Positions 49,401 to 59,200 of a stretch of 64,000 bases of DNA are shown here, piece by piece. The notes beneath the pieces were generated by a model. The model saw only the letters and a program-made list of their open reading frames with translations. It did not search any database and was not told the origin of the DNA. Position 1 is the first letter of the stretch. Every line of letters starts with the position of its first letter. Location: positions 7,066,001 through 7,130,000 of the forward strand of contig OZ038471.1 of NCBI GenBank assembly GCA_964036295.1, written 5' to 3'. The DNA comes from Plumapathes pennacea. Lineage: Eukaryota; Cnidaria; Anthozoa; Antipatharia; Myriopathidae. A program made the position numbers and the translations under genes.

Positions 49401-51368
49401 CTTGTCTATCGATTCTCTCTACATTGCTCATATAGTTCCTTTTTAAGAGGTTAGGAGAATCTGTATTTTGAGCTTGGGAGTAAAAGGGTTAATGTAAAAG
49501 TGAGGCAATTTAGAGGTGACAAGCGGCCTGAATTAGGTTTAGAGGTCACACATAAGACACAGCACACAGTAAAGTATGCTGTATTGTTTGGCTTAAAATG
49601 TCTCACAAGCCCATGTCTTGACATCCCAGATTCCTTCATGTATCTGCTATCTTTATGAATTTGGTGTTTACTGCAATGAGTTGTGTATGCATATACCTGT
49701 GCTGTATATGCAATTTAATGGTAAACTGGATCTGCCATTGATTACTTGCTGCCGTTGTGGATGCCATTTTGGATTTCGAACTTGAAAACATTGGGTGAAT
49801 GTTTTCAATATTCAACCAAACATGCGTGCATGCACATCTCGTTACACTACACCTTCTTTAATAACACACATATAAAATGTCTTGGTTCTTCTCATGGATG
49901 TTCTCCTGACATTGTTATGGATTGTATTATACTGTAGTAGTTCTTACAGCAGACAATAGCACCTAATTACACTGTTACTGTAAGTTGTCAAACCTTGCTG
50001 GATTTGTGGGTCAGTCGACATGATGTTACAAAGTGTATCCAGAGCAAGGCCAGTGATTTCAGTATCATTTCTGCAAATAAAATAAAGCAAAATTAAATCT
50101 CAACCACAAAATACATACATGTATTCTTTCAATGGTCAATGGTGGGGAGAAAAGAGGTGGGGGGTGGGGGGGGGATAGCAATTAATAAACACCACAGCAA
50201 TAATTTTATACCAACCATATTCAAAGTTTCAGTATAAATACTGTAGTCAATGTAAATTATGCCAATTGGCATTATTTATTGCTACATTTACAGTACCTGT
50301 CTGTTTGCAAAACATTTATCAACAAGTCCATGGCTTGCGTCCCAACTTCAAGCCTGAATTTCTGAAACAGTCGAGAAACCAGTCGAATCAGGAAAGCTAT
50401 ACATGCCCGGGGGAGGGGGTTTCTCCCATATATAAGCCATATAGGTAGGTGCCACCCCAAAGGGTATCCTTTTCAAGCATTTTTAGTCTGAAATAGGGTA
50501 TCAATTTTGCCTTTTTGGTCTGAAATAGGGTATCGATTTTGTCTTTTTTGTCTGGGATAGGTATGATTTTAACAGAGATATGTCGCCACGGACATTGCAC
50601 GGTAAATGGAAGAAAACACAGGGCCGAAATCGTTGCAAAAGAACAAAAAATCTCTAAACAAAGGTCTGAAATAGGGTATACATTTTGGAGTCAGGTCTGA
50701 AATAGGTATACATTTTTGGAGCCAGGTCTGAAATAGGGTATAGAAAATCAGGTATTTTGGTCTGAAATTAGGGTAAGGGTTTTCAGGACCGGGCGGCACA
50801 CCCCCACCTAAAATTATAATGAGTGCCCCCCCCCCCCCCCCCCCCCCCAGGGTATACATGTAGCCAACAAAAATCCCTTAGAGCAAAAACACTTGACACA
50901 AACATCACTTGGCTGCATCAGTTGGCTCGATAAAAATGAAACGATCTTTGACCACTTCTGTCTTTAGGTCATTGATGACTTTTAAAAATAATAAACTTGT
51001 ACTGTAGTCCATACATCATATTTCAGTAACATTGATGGAACTGACCATCTTTTACGAAACAGAATTTCCGGAAAGATGGATTCCACTATACTACGAAGGG
51101 AACTTAAATGATATGCGCATTCTCTTACTTTTGATAAAGATTTGAGCGCCCGTACAGCATCCCTTCTGTCTTCAAGCAACGTGGAAGAGGCAACACGGTC
51201 ACACAATCTCTCGACCTGGGACAAAAAATCAAAAACAATCAACACGCGGATCGAAAACAGAGGTTTTTCCTGTCAACGCATGCCCATTTTTCATACCGTT
51301 TCGTGAGCTGAAGGCTGATCAGCTGCTTGGTTTCCCAAAACTGACTTGAAACGAGATAGGTACTCCAT
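33653..51368 (-). CDS. USO1: General vesicular transport factor p115 (USO1), 32 exons, 1059 aa
   Basis: Golgi tethering factor: an armadillo-type globular head, a coiled-coil rod and an acidic tail that binds golgins. Coding exons (minus, 5' to 3'): 51368-51297, 51215-51129, 50361-50297, 50070-49994, 49162-49050, 48411-48347, 47322-47285, 47026-46971, 46606-46559, 46124-46052, 45832-45748, 45025-44973, 44539-44481, 44383-44308, 43650-43586, 42957-42869, 42375-42291, 41907-41835, 41429-41393, 41152-41043, 40532-40483, 39785-39675, 39530-39412, 38865-38754, 38508-38439, 38132-38002, 37291-37232, 36985-36916, 36466-36318, 35974-35756, 35011-34811, 34114-33653. The sum is 3180 nt and every junction keeps phase. 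Recognised by head motifs [96 protein letters not shown] and FDHEFTKL. The rod follows ([23 protein letters not shown]). The last exon encodes a tail of about 150 residues made largely of Glu/Asp, far longer than the short acidic tail of vertebrate p115. Confidence 0.95.
33670..34090 (-). repeat. Glu/Asp-coding low-complexity tract in the USO1 last exon
   Basis: Imperfect GAA/GAG/GAT repeats (plus strand CTT/CTC-rich) encode nearly continuous acidic residues, ending in [16 protein letters not shown]. The opposite-strand poly-Ser and poly-Phe frames are shadows of this tract. Confidence 0.85.
34270..34450 (-). repeat. tRNA-derived repeat (SINE-like or tRNA pseudogene)
   Basis: On the minus strand an A-box-like TGGCCGAGCGGTC (34427-34439) is followed about 50 bases on by a B-box GGTTCGATCCC (34366-34376) and CACTGC. 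This looks like a Leu/Ser-type tRNA head, with a downstream region to about 34270. A degenerate relative (GACCGCTCGG on the plus strand) is at about 39243-39345. No clean cloverleaf forms, so it is read as SINE-derived. It lies downstream-flanked by USO1's last exon, in the last intron. Confidence 0.55.
34567..34751. repeat. TTAA-type MITE, family 1
   Basis: Left TTTAACCCTTTCACTCCTAA, right CGGGAGTAAAAGGGGTAA, with an inverted internal order compared with the copy at 23902. In the last intron of USO1. Confidence 0.7.
35345..35530. repeat. MITE-like element, family 3, degenerate
   Basis: Begins GGCTGGGTTGTTTAAAGCCT and GGTTAAGCTAACCCTGGGAT, like the copies at 28745 and 48020. The far end is unclear. 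In an intron of USO1. Confidence 0.45.
36111..36202. repeat. Short pogo-like MITE
   Basis: CAGCGAACTCTCTCTAAGGC followed by GGACGCC is mirrored about 90 bases later by GGTGTCCACCTTAGAAAGAG followed by TTCAGTTACAG. The CAG start and the CTCT..AAGG.GGAC pattern resemble pogo/Tigger-type termini. Within a USO1 intron. Confidence 0.55.
37328..37470. repeat. (AAC)n-(AAT)n-(AAC)n compound microsatellite
   Basis: AAC repeats flank a run of more than 30 AAT units in the USO1 intron between exons 38002 and 37291. Poly-Ile, Leu and Tyr frames over it are artefacts. An unstable site. Confidence 0.95.
39838..40048. repeat. Minisatellite of 'aaaggtgataatacc' units
   Basis: About a dozen imperfect units of 17-18 bp, alternating ...GATAATACCA and ...GATAATGCCA. 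Adjacent to the 5' side of the exon at 39785 in the USO1 intron. Confidence 0.85.
40190..40455. repeat. Degenerate 'cggtaacgtggtcggcatatgttcgg' repeats
   Basis: Multiple imperfect repeats of GTGGTCGGTA and CGGCATATGTTCGGT just before the USO1 exon at 40483. No other role is evident. Confidence 0.7.
40753..40962. repeat. TTAA-type MITE, family 1
   Basis: Left TTAATCCTTTCACCCTCAAT, right TTGAGCTTGAGAGTGAAAGG. The interior shares ATATATCATACAGTATGGAG with the other copies. In a USO1 intron. Confidence 0.75.
44009..44044. repeat. (ATTC)n microsatellite
   Basis: Nine or so tandem ATTC units in a USO1 intron. Confidence 0.9.
44645..44816. repeat. TTAA-type MITE, family 1 (left end degraded)
   Basis: Interior ATAAATCATACAGTATGGAG and right terminus TTTGAGCTTGGGAGAGAAAG followed by GGTTAA. 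In a USO1 intron. A smaller relic (TGGTTGGGAGAACA..ACTCAGGAGTGAATGG) lies at about 45250-45310. Confidence 0.65.
46216..46445. repeat. Direct tandem duplication of about 117 bp
   Basis: Two nearly identical copies start TTAAAAATTCATACTTC at 46216 and 46333 and end at CCTATCAAAATATACT. In a USO1 intron. Confidence 0.9.
46878..46965. repeat. (AAT)n / (GAT)n microsatellite
   Basis: Mixed AAT, ATG and AAC units end only a few bases from the donor side of the USO1 exon 46971-47026. Confidence 0.9.
48020..48275. repeat. MITE-like element, family 3
   Basis: Left CAGTTCTTCAAAGCTTGTGA, right GGCTTTAAACAACTGGGCCC. The inner arms are ACCCGGGATTAACC and TAATCCAGGATTGGCTTAAT. In a USO1 intron. Confidence 0.65.
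49278..49492. repeat. TTAA-type MITE, family 1 (best-preserved copy)
   Basis: TTAACCCTTTCACTCCCAAG at the left and CTTGGGAGTAAAAGGGTTAA at the right form clear terminal inverted repeats bounded by TTAA on both sides. In a USO1 intron. Confidence 0.85.
50450..50860. repeat. 'ggtctgaaatagggtat' repeat cluster with a poly-C tract
   Basis: At least six imperfect units of GGTCTGAAATAGGGTAT(C/A)..TTTTG, ending in a run of more than 20 C at about 50826-50849. Related to 9168-9350. Minus-strand frames over it ([11 protein letters not shown] and similar) are repeat translations, not genes. Confidence 0.75.
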
Positions 51369-51738
51369 CTTTGTTTCTTTCTGTAAATTTATTCTACGCA
51401 TGCGCGCAACGTGGCAGCACGGAAAAAAAGCCGGAAGTTACGGAAGTTTTCCGACTGTTTTACGGAAAACGTCGTACGAGCCTTTGTGCAGTGTGGTCAG
51501 TGGCTGACCAAACCAGGAAACCGTGGCAGGAGTTCATTTGCTGTCTTGGCGAAACTTTTTATTATTTATGTCTTAATTTATGGCCTTTTCATTCATCGCC
51601 AGCTGAATTTCACATCACGTACCCCTCTTAATCTACCGTTACGTGTCACTGAACGTTTTGTGTGTCAACTTGTGTTCACTGTGTGCACAAATTGATCAGT
51701 GAAATAGCGGACCTGTGAAACTGAAACTGACAGCTGAG
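51369..51738. promoter_or_regulatory. Bidirectional promoter region of USO1 and the MZB1-like gene
   Basis: Only about 370 bases separate the divergent start codons (USO1 ATG at 51368, MZB1-like ATG at 51739). Both 5' UTRs and the shared control region must lie here unless upstream non-coding exons exist. No TATA box is obvious. Frames at 51371-51695 overlap this region and are taken as spurious. Confidence 0.6.
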
Positions 51739-53792
51739 ATGATGCAAACTGTCCAAGTTGTGGTCTTACTACTTCTCTTTGTAAACGCTTTAGCCGATGA
51801 CCAACTCTTAACAGAACCGATGCGCTTTGAAACGCCAAAAATGAACGAAGAAGAACAACACTCGCAACATACTCCCAAGAGTTTTGAAATGCAGTGCGAT
51901 GCATGCACTGCGATCGCTTATCAGGTATAAAATCATGTTATTGTCAGTGAATGGCTTGTATAATGCTAACAGTGACGTGTTAGATTCGTCACAGTGAGTG
52001 TCAGTAATTATATCCAGCTATTAACGTACTTTCTTTTCAGCGGCCAGCTAAAAGTTTAGTTGAAGGAAGAAATCGCGTTGGAAATTTAATAGTCGGTGGT
52101 GTATTTATTGTATTTTTGCAGTTTGGAGAGAAATGCCCGTGTATATAAAATTTGGATCTCAAATTAAGCAATTGTTTAGAACCATTTCTTGTTGTGTTGT
52201 AAAGTTTTGTGTAGTAGTCGGCTGCATGCCATTTTATTCAGAACTTATGCACCTATCAATGTAAACCCCAAGGGGGGGGGGGGGGGGGGGGGAGTGCGGG
52301 CAAGGGACGGGGAGTTGACCAAAAATTAAAAATTCCAGTCAAATTCCCAAGGGTGGGGTATTCAAATGCACCTAATAAGACCCACCCAGTGGCAGAATAG
52401 TTCTATACAACAAAAACCCTCGGGCTATGACTCACAATCAAATGCCCAACAGACAGCTGGATTGTCGGTGTTGTCAAATCTCGGCCTATTGCCTGCACCC
52501 CCCCCCCCCTCCCTCTCAGGGTTTACATTGATAGGTGCATTACAGTTGTAGAATATCAATGAAAGAATATTATGCCATTGCCTGTTATATTGTGTCTCTG
52601 GTTCATAGTGAGGTCAAGTGCACATGAGCCTTTCAAGAAATGTTGTTTTCTTGTGTAGTAAATTCCATGAGGGAGTTTTGAAATGGTTTAAAAATATCCT
52701 CACTTTAGCCTGTCTCTATCGTGCAGTTACTGCTCCCATGCTACATGTACATGAAACGTGACTGTATTTCATCTGTTTTTATTTTGTTTGTTGTTGTTTT
52801 TCTCAGCTTAGCAAGGCTCTTTCGAAGGCGGAAGCAAAAAGACCATCACTGAAAGGAAAACCATTGCCTGAGTCAGAGTATACAGATGTTATAGAAAATG
52901 TTTGTGATAATGCCTGGGACGAGTAAGTTCACATGTATTGATAAAAGTTTCTTTGTGTGTGTGTTGTTGTACATGACGGTACATACTACTGACACTGCAT
53001 GTGCTACACTTTTTGGAAGGTGGGTTGAGGGTTGTTCCATTTAGTTTATTATTAATTCTAACTAAAATGTACTGCCTTGTCTCTGATTCTTGAGACAAGA
53101 CTGTCCTGTAAGAATCAATACACGTCAGTAAGTTTTCCTGCAGTCTGAGGAAGTACATGATTTTATAGAGTGGTAGAGTTCAACTTTACCATTTTGCAAA
53201 CTTTTATTGCATTTTTTTAAGAGCCTGATATCTCACCTAAAAACACATTTTTGTGTGATTTTTTTTGGATAGGTCATTCCAGACATTGAATATTGTTTCG
53301 TTTTTTTTTTTGTGACATAATCACTTTCCCACTCTATATTTGTAGCAGCTATACATATTAATTAAATTATTGTTATAATAGTTTATGACATACTGTACTG
53401 TACAGTATATCTGACCTTCTGTTTTTCTCAAAGCTATGGTCTGAAGACAGTGAAAGGAGTCAATCGGTTGTCTGGTGAAGGTCTTGAGGCCAAAGATGTT
53501 GCTGGTATGATGCAAGGTGGAGGCAAGTGGCCAGGAAGGTAATTATCTACAATATTTTGTATTAACCTCTAAAACTTGTAACTCCTACATTTATCATGAT
53601 TACACTGTAATCATACACTTTCATGTTTGCTTCTTTTCTTCTTTCAGGCTTGCCCAGAAGTGTGGCCAGCTTGTGGGTGACATTGGAGAGGACGAGTTAT
53701 ATGAAGAATTCAGGAAGAGGCAACACCTACAGGAGTTTCTGTGTGAAGAATTTACCACTGATTGTGTCAAAAACAAGAAGGAGGAACTTTGA
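51739..53792 (+). CDS. MZB1: MZB1/pERp1-like ER-resident saposin-type protein (183 aa, 4 exons)
   Basis: Exons 51739-51924, 52807-52922, 53434-53538 and 53648-53792. All introns are GT-AG and the lengths (186, 116, 105, 145) sum to 184 codons. An N-terminal signal peptide (MMQTVQVVVLLLLFVNALA) is followed by MQCDACTAIAYQLSKALSKA, matching the conserved Cys-x-x-Cys region of MZB1. Then come YTDVIENVCDNAWDDYG, VKGVNRLSGEG, GGGKWPGRLAQKCGQLVGDI, GEDELYEEF, FLCEEFTTDC and a C-terminal KKEEL, where KEEL is an ER-retrieval signal (human MZB1 ends REEL). Family knowledge: an ER co-chaperone or oxidoreductase-like helper of secretory protein folding, related to canopy proteins. The tandem ATGs at 51739 and 51742 make the exact start uncertain by one codon. 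An AATAAA lies at about 54210. Confidence 0.9.
52245..52542. mobile_element. Harbinger-like MITE with TTA target duplication
   Basis: TGCACCTATCAATGTAAACC at 52248 is mirrored by GGTTTACATTGATAGGTGCA ending at 52539, flanked on each side by TTA (52245-52247, 52540-52542). Three-base TWA duplications are typical of PIF/Harbinger. Inside the ends are long G (about 52270-52292) and C (about 52498-52509) tracts. In intron 1 of the MZB1-like gene. Confidence 0.75.
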
Positions 53793-54294
53793 TCTCATGA
53801 TCACTTTGCATTATTTTATTTGCTATTTAGAGCTTCTAAAATATATTATCAATAACTTGCTTTTCAAACTTCACTTCATACATAAAAACCAAACAAAATT
53901 GCTGTATCCTCGGTAAAGCTTTAGATTTGTATCTGCTGCACTTTTTGGTTGCTTGATGTCACTGTTCACTGTTTAGTGTCAATCATTTCTTTCTTTTTTT
54001 TTTTTTTTTTTCACTGGACAGGTGCATTAGGTTTTGTACTGTTACTGATATCTGGCTATTTGATACAAGTATGAGCTGCCAACATGTTTGTTATATTGAT
54101 TCATACATAGTTTTACGTTCAAAATGCAGTATTAACTGTCCTTTACAGTATACTATATTAGTGTAATATTCAAATGTAATGTTGTAGATTTAGAAGTTTG
54201 CAAAAATGAAATAAAATGTTACCTTCAAAAGCAAAGCCAAAGTGTCTTTGTTATCCAAGTCCCTTCTTTCTTGCCAGTCTTTCAGGTTAATCTT

Positions 54295-54605
54295 TAAGGT
54301 GAAGTATACGGGCAACATTTTCTTGCAACTTGTCGTGCAACAAAGTTGCGTAGCAAGTTGCGGTCTGTGTTGCACGTATTACTACCTACGCACGCAACTT
54401 GTTCTGCAACAAAATTTCGTGTTGTGAGCTGCGGCAACATGTTGCAAAAATTGGACTCGGCTTCTACTTTTTCCAACATGTTGCCGCAACTCGCAGCACA
54501 AAATTTTGTTGCAGAACAAGTTGCGTGCGTGAGGCCGCAACTTGCTACGCAACTTTGTTGCACGACAGGTTGCAAGAAAATGTTGCCCGTATTACTTCAC
54601 CTTTA
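54295..54605. repeat. Foldback element of about 310 bp
   Basis: AAGGTGAAGTATACGGGCAA followed by CATTTTCTTGCAAC is mirrored by GTTGCAAGAAAATGTTGCCC followed by GTATTACTTCACCTT. The arms run almost to the centre (GCGGCAACATGTTG / CAACATGTTGCCGC) around a spacer of about 30 bases. It sits just beyond the likely MZB1-like 3' end. Several short frames on both strands here are artefacts of the arms. Confidence 0.9.
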
Positions 54606-55128
54606 TGTTTATTTTTAACAATATTGTACCTACAGTAATAGTCACACTTTTCTAATCATGCGAGCATAATAATTTATTTCCTTGACTCGACTAGAGTATG
54701 CCCTTTCGAGTAAGTTGTTTGTTAAAAGTAATGTGTTAGAAAGCAATGAAAATTTGAAGAGATCTTCTTTAGGCACAAAAGGAGCGAACAAGGCAAACAT
54801 GGCAAGTGTTTCGACCCTTGGCGTTTAATACACAAAACTCACATTTGAGTCTGCCCTTGCTAATTTTTACATCTGAAAATATCAGCCCAGACCCTGGAAT
54901 CATGAGCCATCGAGTCCGACTTTTAAGTCTGCTATTCATATCTAGTCAAGATGTCCTGTAGTAAAAATTTGCAAAACCACTGAATGCCACACGCTCGACT
55001 TCCGCTATCAAAAACAAAACCCTCCTCCTGAAGGAACAAAAGTAAGTTTCTTGCATGTGTGTAGAGTCAGAAAATAAAGGTCGGGAGAGGGCTTCCGGTA
55101 CACCGGCGAATAAAAAAAAAAAAAAAAT

Positions 55129-55201
55129 CGACCCTGCCAGGACTCGAACCTGGAATCCCCTGATTCGTAGTCAGATGCCTTATCCATTGGGCCACAGGGC
55201 C
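55129..55201 (-). tRNA. tRNA-Arg (anticodon ACG)
   Basis: A 73-base cloverleaf with acceptor GGCCCTG/CAGGGTC plus discriminator G, B-box GGTTCGAGTCC, anticodon loop CTACGAA with ACG, and T-stem CCAGG/CCTGG. Followed on the minus strand by a run of more than 10 T, a Pol III terminator. This is the only copy on this strand. Confidence 0.93.
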
Positions 55202-56207
55202 GGCACGGAGGGATTTGTGCAGATTTAAAGTTTTTATTGCGTTGCTTGAAGTAGATAGCAAATAGTAACTAATAGCTGTTGTTCCGTACATAAATGCACG
55301 TTTCTTTCGGAATAGCTGAATCACCTAATGATTTTCTTTGTTTAATCCAACGTTGTTTTGAATTCTTCGCCAAGACAAAGACACGCAGGGAAAAAATTAT
55401 CGAATCATTTAGTAGACTTTGTAATGGCTGTCGACTATGATAAAACCGAAAGAGTTTCCTGGTCAATCCACACGCTTCCTAGTCCGCCCGAGAAATGTAA
55501 AGGAAACTGAACTGAAGAGAGACCAACTTTAATAAAGTTTACACTTCCGGCCGGCGACTCCGGTCTTAGGCCCGCATGCCTTTTGAACAGCCGTCGTAGC
55601 CTGCGGCCCCAGGCCCCAGTCGGCCATTGAGCTCACCGGCGTTTTCTTCGTTGACTGTAAGTATTGCAAGGAAATTTGCAAGTTGTTTACTGCCATACAA
55701 AATATGTGTAGGTGATATAGCAACCTTTTCTTTCCGTTCTTGGGCTCTGTTCAGTCTCATTCAATGTTTCAGTGGTCAATTTATGTCTACGCGAATGTTT
55801 TATTTATCTGTAGGCTGCCACCTGTTGGCGTCGCTTGAAGGACTCTGGCTTGACTCTGTTGGGCCTCAAGTTCAACAAATGTTCGTCGTCTGAAGTCTTC
55901 TAGTTCGCTTGCTGGAGCAGAACTATGCCCCATCTTGGAGCATCGGCTGTTTGAAGAAAGAAAGCCCTTAAAGTTAACGGCACCTGACGACTCGTGAAGT
56001 CAGAAGAATAGGCCTGCAAGCAAGCCAGCACAAATGCAGCCAACGAAAGCCAATTTTTAACGAATGGAATTTGTACTCAGTTACGAGTACTGAAATAATA
56101 ATCTGTAGCAAAGAAGCAACGAAATGCAACCGAGCTCGACGATTTGAAGGTACTATTTCGTCGACTGGTTTTCCCAGTATTAAATACGGGCAGACTAAAC
56201 TCACAAG
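55202..56207. other. Region upstream of the lipoxygenase gene
   Basis: No gene is recognised. A GC-rich patch (about 55550-55640) on the minus strand reads MADWGLGPQATTAVQ, but it has no family support. The 5' UTR and promoter of the lipoxygenase should lie in the right half. Confidence 0.45.
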
Positions 56208-59200
56208 ATGGGAAACTCGATGGATTGTTTGGCCTGCTTCGAGACACCGAATTTGATCATATCCGTCTCTACCGGTGATACCAAAGGAGCAGGACTGCAC
56301 AACGCCGCTTATGTGACGTTCCTGGATCGAAGAGGAAACCGGTCGAGAGAATTATCACTCAAAGGTTGTTGCATGACAGTCTACAAGAAAGGACACACTG
56401 ACACATTCGTGTTTGGGGATTTCCTCTCTATTGGATCCATATGGAAAATGCAACTGGTCAGACGTGATCCCATACATCAAGTCGACTGGTTCGTGGAGAA
56501 AGTCAAAGTGAAGCGTTGTTTCATACACAATGGCGAGGCGGAAGATTTGATTTTTCCGTGCCATCGCTGGCTGAAAAACAAGCAGCCGGTTGTTTTGACA
56601 GTCTTCGACAGCGTCCTTCCGTTGTTTGAGCCCGAAACTCAACAAAGAGAAGTCGAGTTATTCTGGAAGCGAACCATGTATCGTTATCACAGAAGAAGAG
56701 CAGGCGTTCCACCCCAGGTGAGACTATTCCCTTTGTTTATTTTGTGTTGGTCAAGTCTACAATTAACTATTTATCATTTGTTACTTATTTCCCTGCTCCT
56801 GATTGATTGCCGTGTTTGTGCTCTTCCAACACATTTAAAAGTGTCTAATAACAGATAACAAAAACATATTGTTTTTTTTTTTTTTAATATAAATTACAGA
56901 GAACTTTATTTTCTATTACAAAAATACTATAAAAGTAAAAGGCAACTATATCTTGTTTGCACTGTGCAGCGCAACAACGCACGTTAAACACGAAGGCGCA
57001 CTATAAAAGGGTGCTTCCTCGCACACTTGTCAATCAACAGTGACCGAGAAAACAGCTCCTACTTAGTAAAAAGCCAAAAATTTCCAAATTTTGTTTTTCC
57101 TTGTACCTGAATACCACACAAAACAAGATAATGCTGCCCCACCAATTTTCCATCACATAAACATTCAGTTTGAGTTGAGGTTGAGCCACAATCCAAGGAT
57201 AATTTTCGAAGCAAAAATTAAAATATGCCGGGCATGCAGCCATGCGTCGCATCGCACCGCGAAATTCAAAATGTATTTGGGCAGAAGGGCAGAATTTCGC
57301 TTCAAATCCTTCCGCCCAGAACTCCACATTGAAGTTGCCCGCATGTGTGTAATTTTAGGTATACTTTTAGTCGCCAAGCTGCAGGGAAATTTTATTATGG
57401 ACAGCACGACTTCTAACGCTGCAGACGCACGTGCGATTCAACAAACATTATGCAAATTTGATGTCGAAAGAGGCGGGGCCAACGGCGGGCCTTTTATAGC
57501 GCGCCTTTGTGTTTAAGAGACAAGTTACAACGCACCAATAAAATAAATAAATAAATAAAAAGTGAGACCAGCTGCCAAAGAAACATTCAGACAGTCGCAT
57601 GTAGTTTAATGAGGCCCAAGTGAACTTGGAGTGTCGCACACTTAAGCGAGAAAAAGTCCATTGTGGAAACAATATTGACGAGTTAGAACGAAATGCATGT
57701 GACTATATAGAGTGGTATATATAGTAGAAAATGGGTCGTTTTCCGAACGGCTACTGGAAAGAGAGATACCTGCCAGAGTAAAGCAGTGTTCGGTGCACTG
57801 AGACGCTCGTGAAAATGACAAAACAAAGCCATCTTATTTGACCTTCTAAAAACAATCATGCAGTTATACCCCGGACCAGAACTAAATCACACTCTTTTCT
57901 TCTTCTTCTTCTTCTTCTTTTAGATTAGCTTCTGTCCCAAGGAAGAAGTGTTCAGCTGGAATCATAAGGTAACTGATTTTAAAGACACCCTCTCACCGTA
58001 GATGCTTTGCGCGCCCAGTGACTGACGGCGGCATTATCATACGAACAAGGCTGATTCTCATGTTTTCCTATATTTCATCGCAAAACAAATCAGCACAAAC
58101 TCAGAAAGTGTATTGAATACGGCAAACAGCGACAGTCAGATTGATTAGTCATAACGCGGGCGCCTGAGGAAAGTCAAGCTGGGCGCGCAAAGCATCTACG
58201 GTGAGATTGAGTTGAACTATGGTTTGGTTTGTATCGTAATAGTACGCATGATACCAGTACGTTTCCAATATCCATTCGTAGTTCGTTGTGTGTGCAGGTC
58301 GGCGTTTATCCTGCGCAACAGGCCCTTGTAGTTGTCCGCGTGACTCGAAGTCTGGTACGAGATGGCCGGACAAGAGCCTGCAACTGTCTAACTTGCATTT
58401 TATAATCAAGATCTGATCGTAATAGTCTATTGTGATTGGTCAATTAGCTTTAGACGACAACGTTCGAAACAAACGGATAGCGTTCGCGAATGGGGAGGCG
58501 AGCCGAGAAAAAAAAAAAGAACCTTACAAGTTCACACTTCAATTGCTAACAAAGTTACGCATCTAATATACTGTCGTGTGACGGCCCTGTGGCCCAATGG
58601 ATAAGGCATCTGACTACGAATCAGGGGATTCCAGGTTCGAGTCCTGGCAGGGTCGCTTTATTTTTATTTTTCCTTTCACATTCTTTTACATTTTGGATAC
58701 GGTACTTACCCTACACTCTGCTCTGCTTTATTACCCTACACTCTGCTCTGCTTTGTTCAGACCTTCTCCTCTGCTTTGCTCTGCTTTGTTCAGCTCTTCT
58801 CATCCGATGAACCAGAACAAAGAGACTCTCTGAGAGTCTCTGGTTTGTTCTGATGTTCTGCCTGGAGCCCATTACCCGTGATGGATTCCTGGTTCTGTTC
58901 TGTTCTGTCAAGCTCGGCTCTGTTTTGCTTTGCTGCGATCTTGTTACCACCGAGTCACCGATCTTTTCTAGCAGCTTTGCAGCGCGGGGGTATCCATAAG
59001 TGCATCGATCCGTACGGTCATCTGTAATGCCTCATGTGACGGCCCTGTGGCCCAACGGATAAGGCATCTGACTACGAATCAGGGGATTCCAGGTTCGAGT
59101 CCTGGCAGGGTCGATCTCCTTTTATTTTTGCTTTGACATTCTATAACATTTTGAAAGCAGAAGTTACCGCTCCGTGTACTGCTCTATTTTATTGTCCTAC

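Noticed and set aside
55566..55760. GC-rich minus-strand frames near 55600 as a small gene
   Set aside because: No homologous family recognised; likely part of a repeat or the lipoxygenase upstream region.
56208..56240. N-myristoylation of the lipoxygenase (starts MGNSMDCLACF)
   Set aside because: Asp occupies the position where the usual motif needs a small residue, so the signal is not supported.
57034..57516. Frames of 97 and 141 codons on both strands
   Set aside because: They overlap within a foldback element, lack family features and have no splice or start context.
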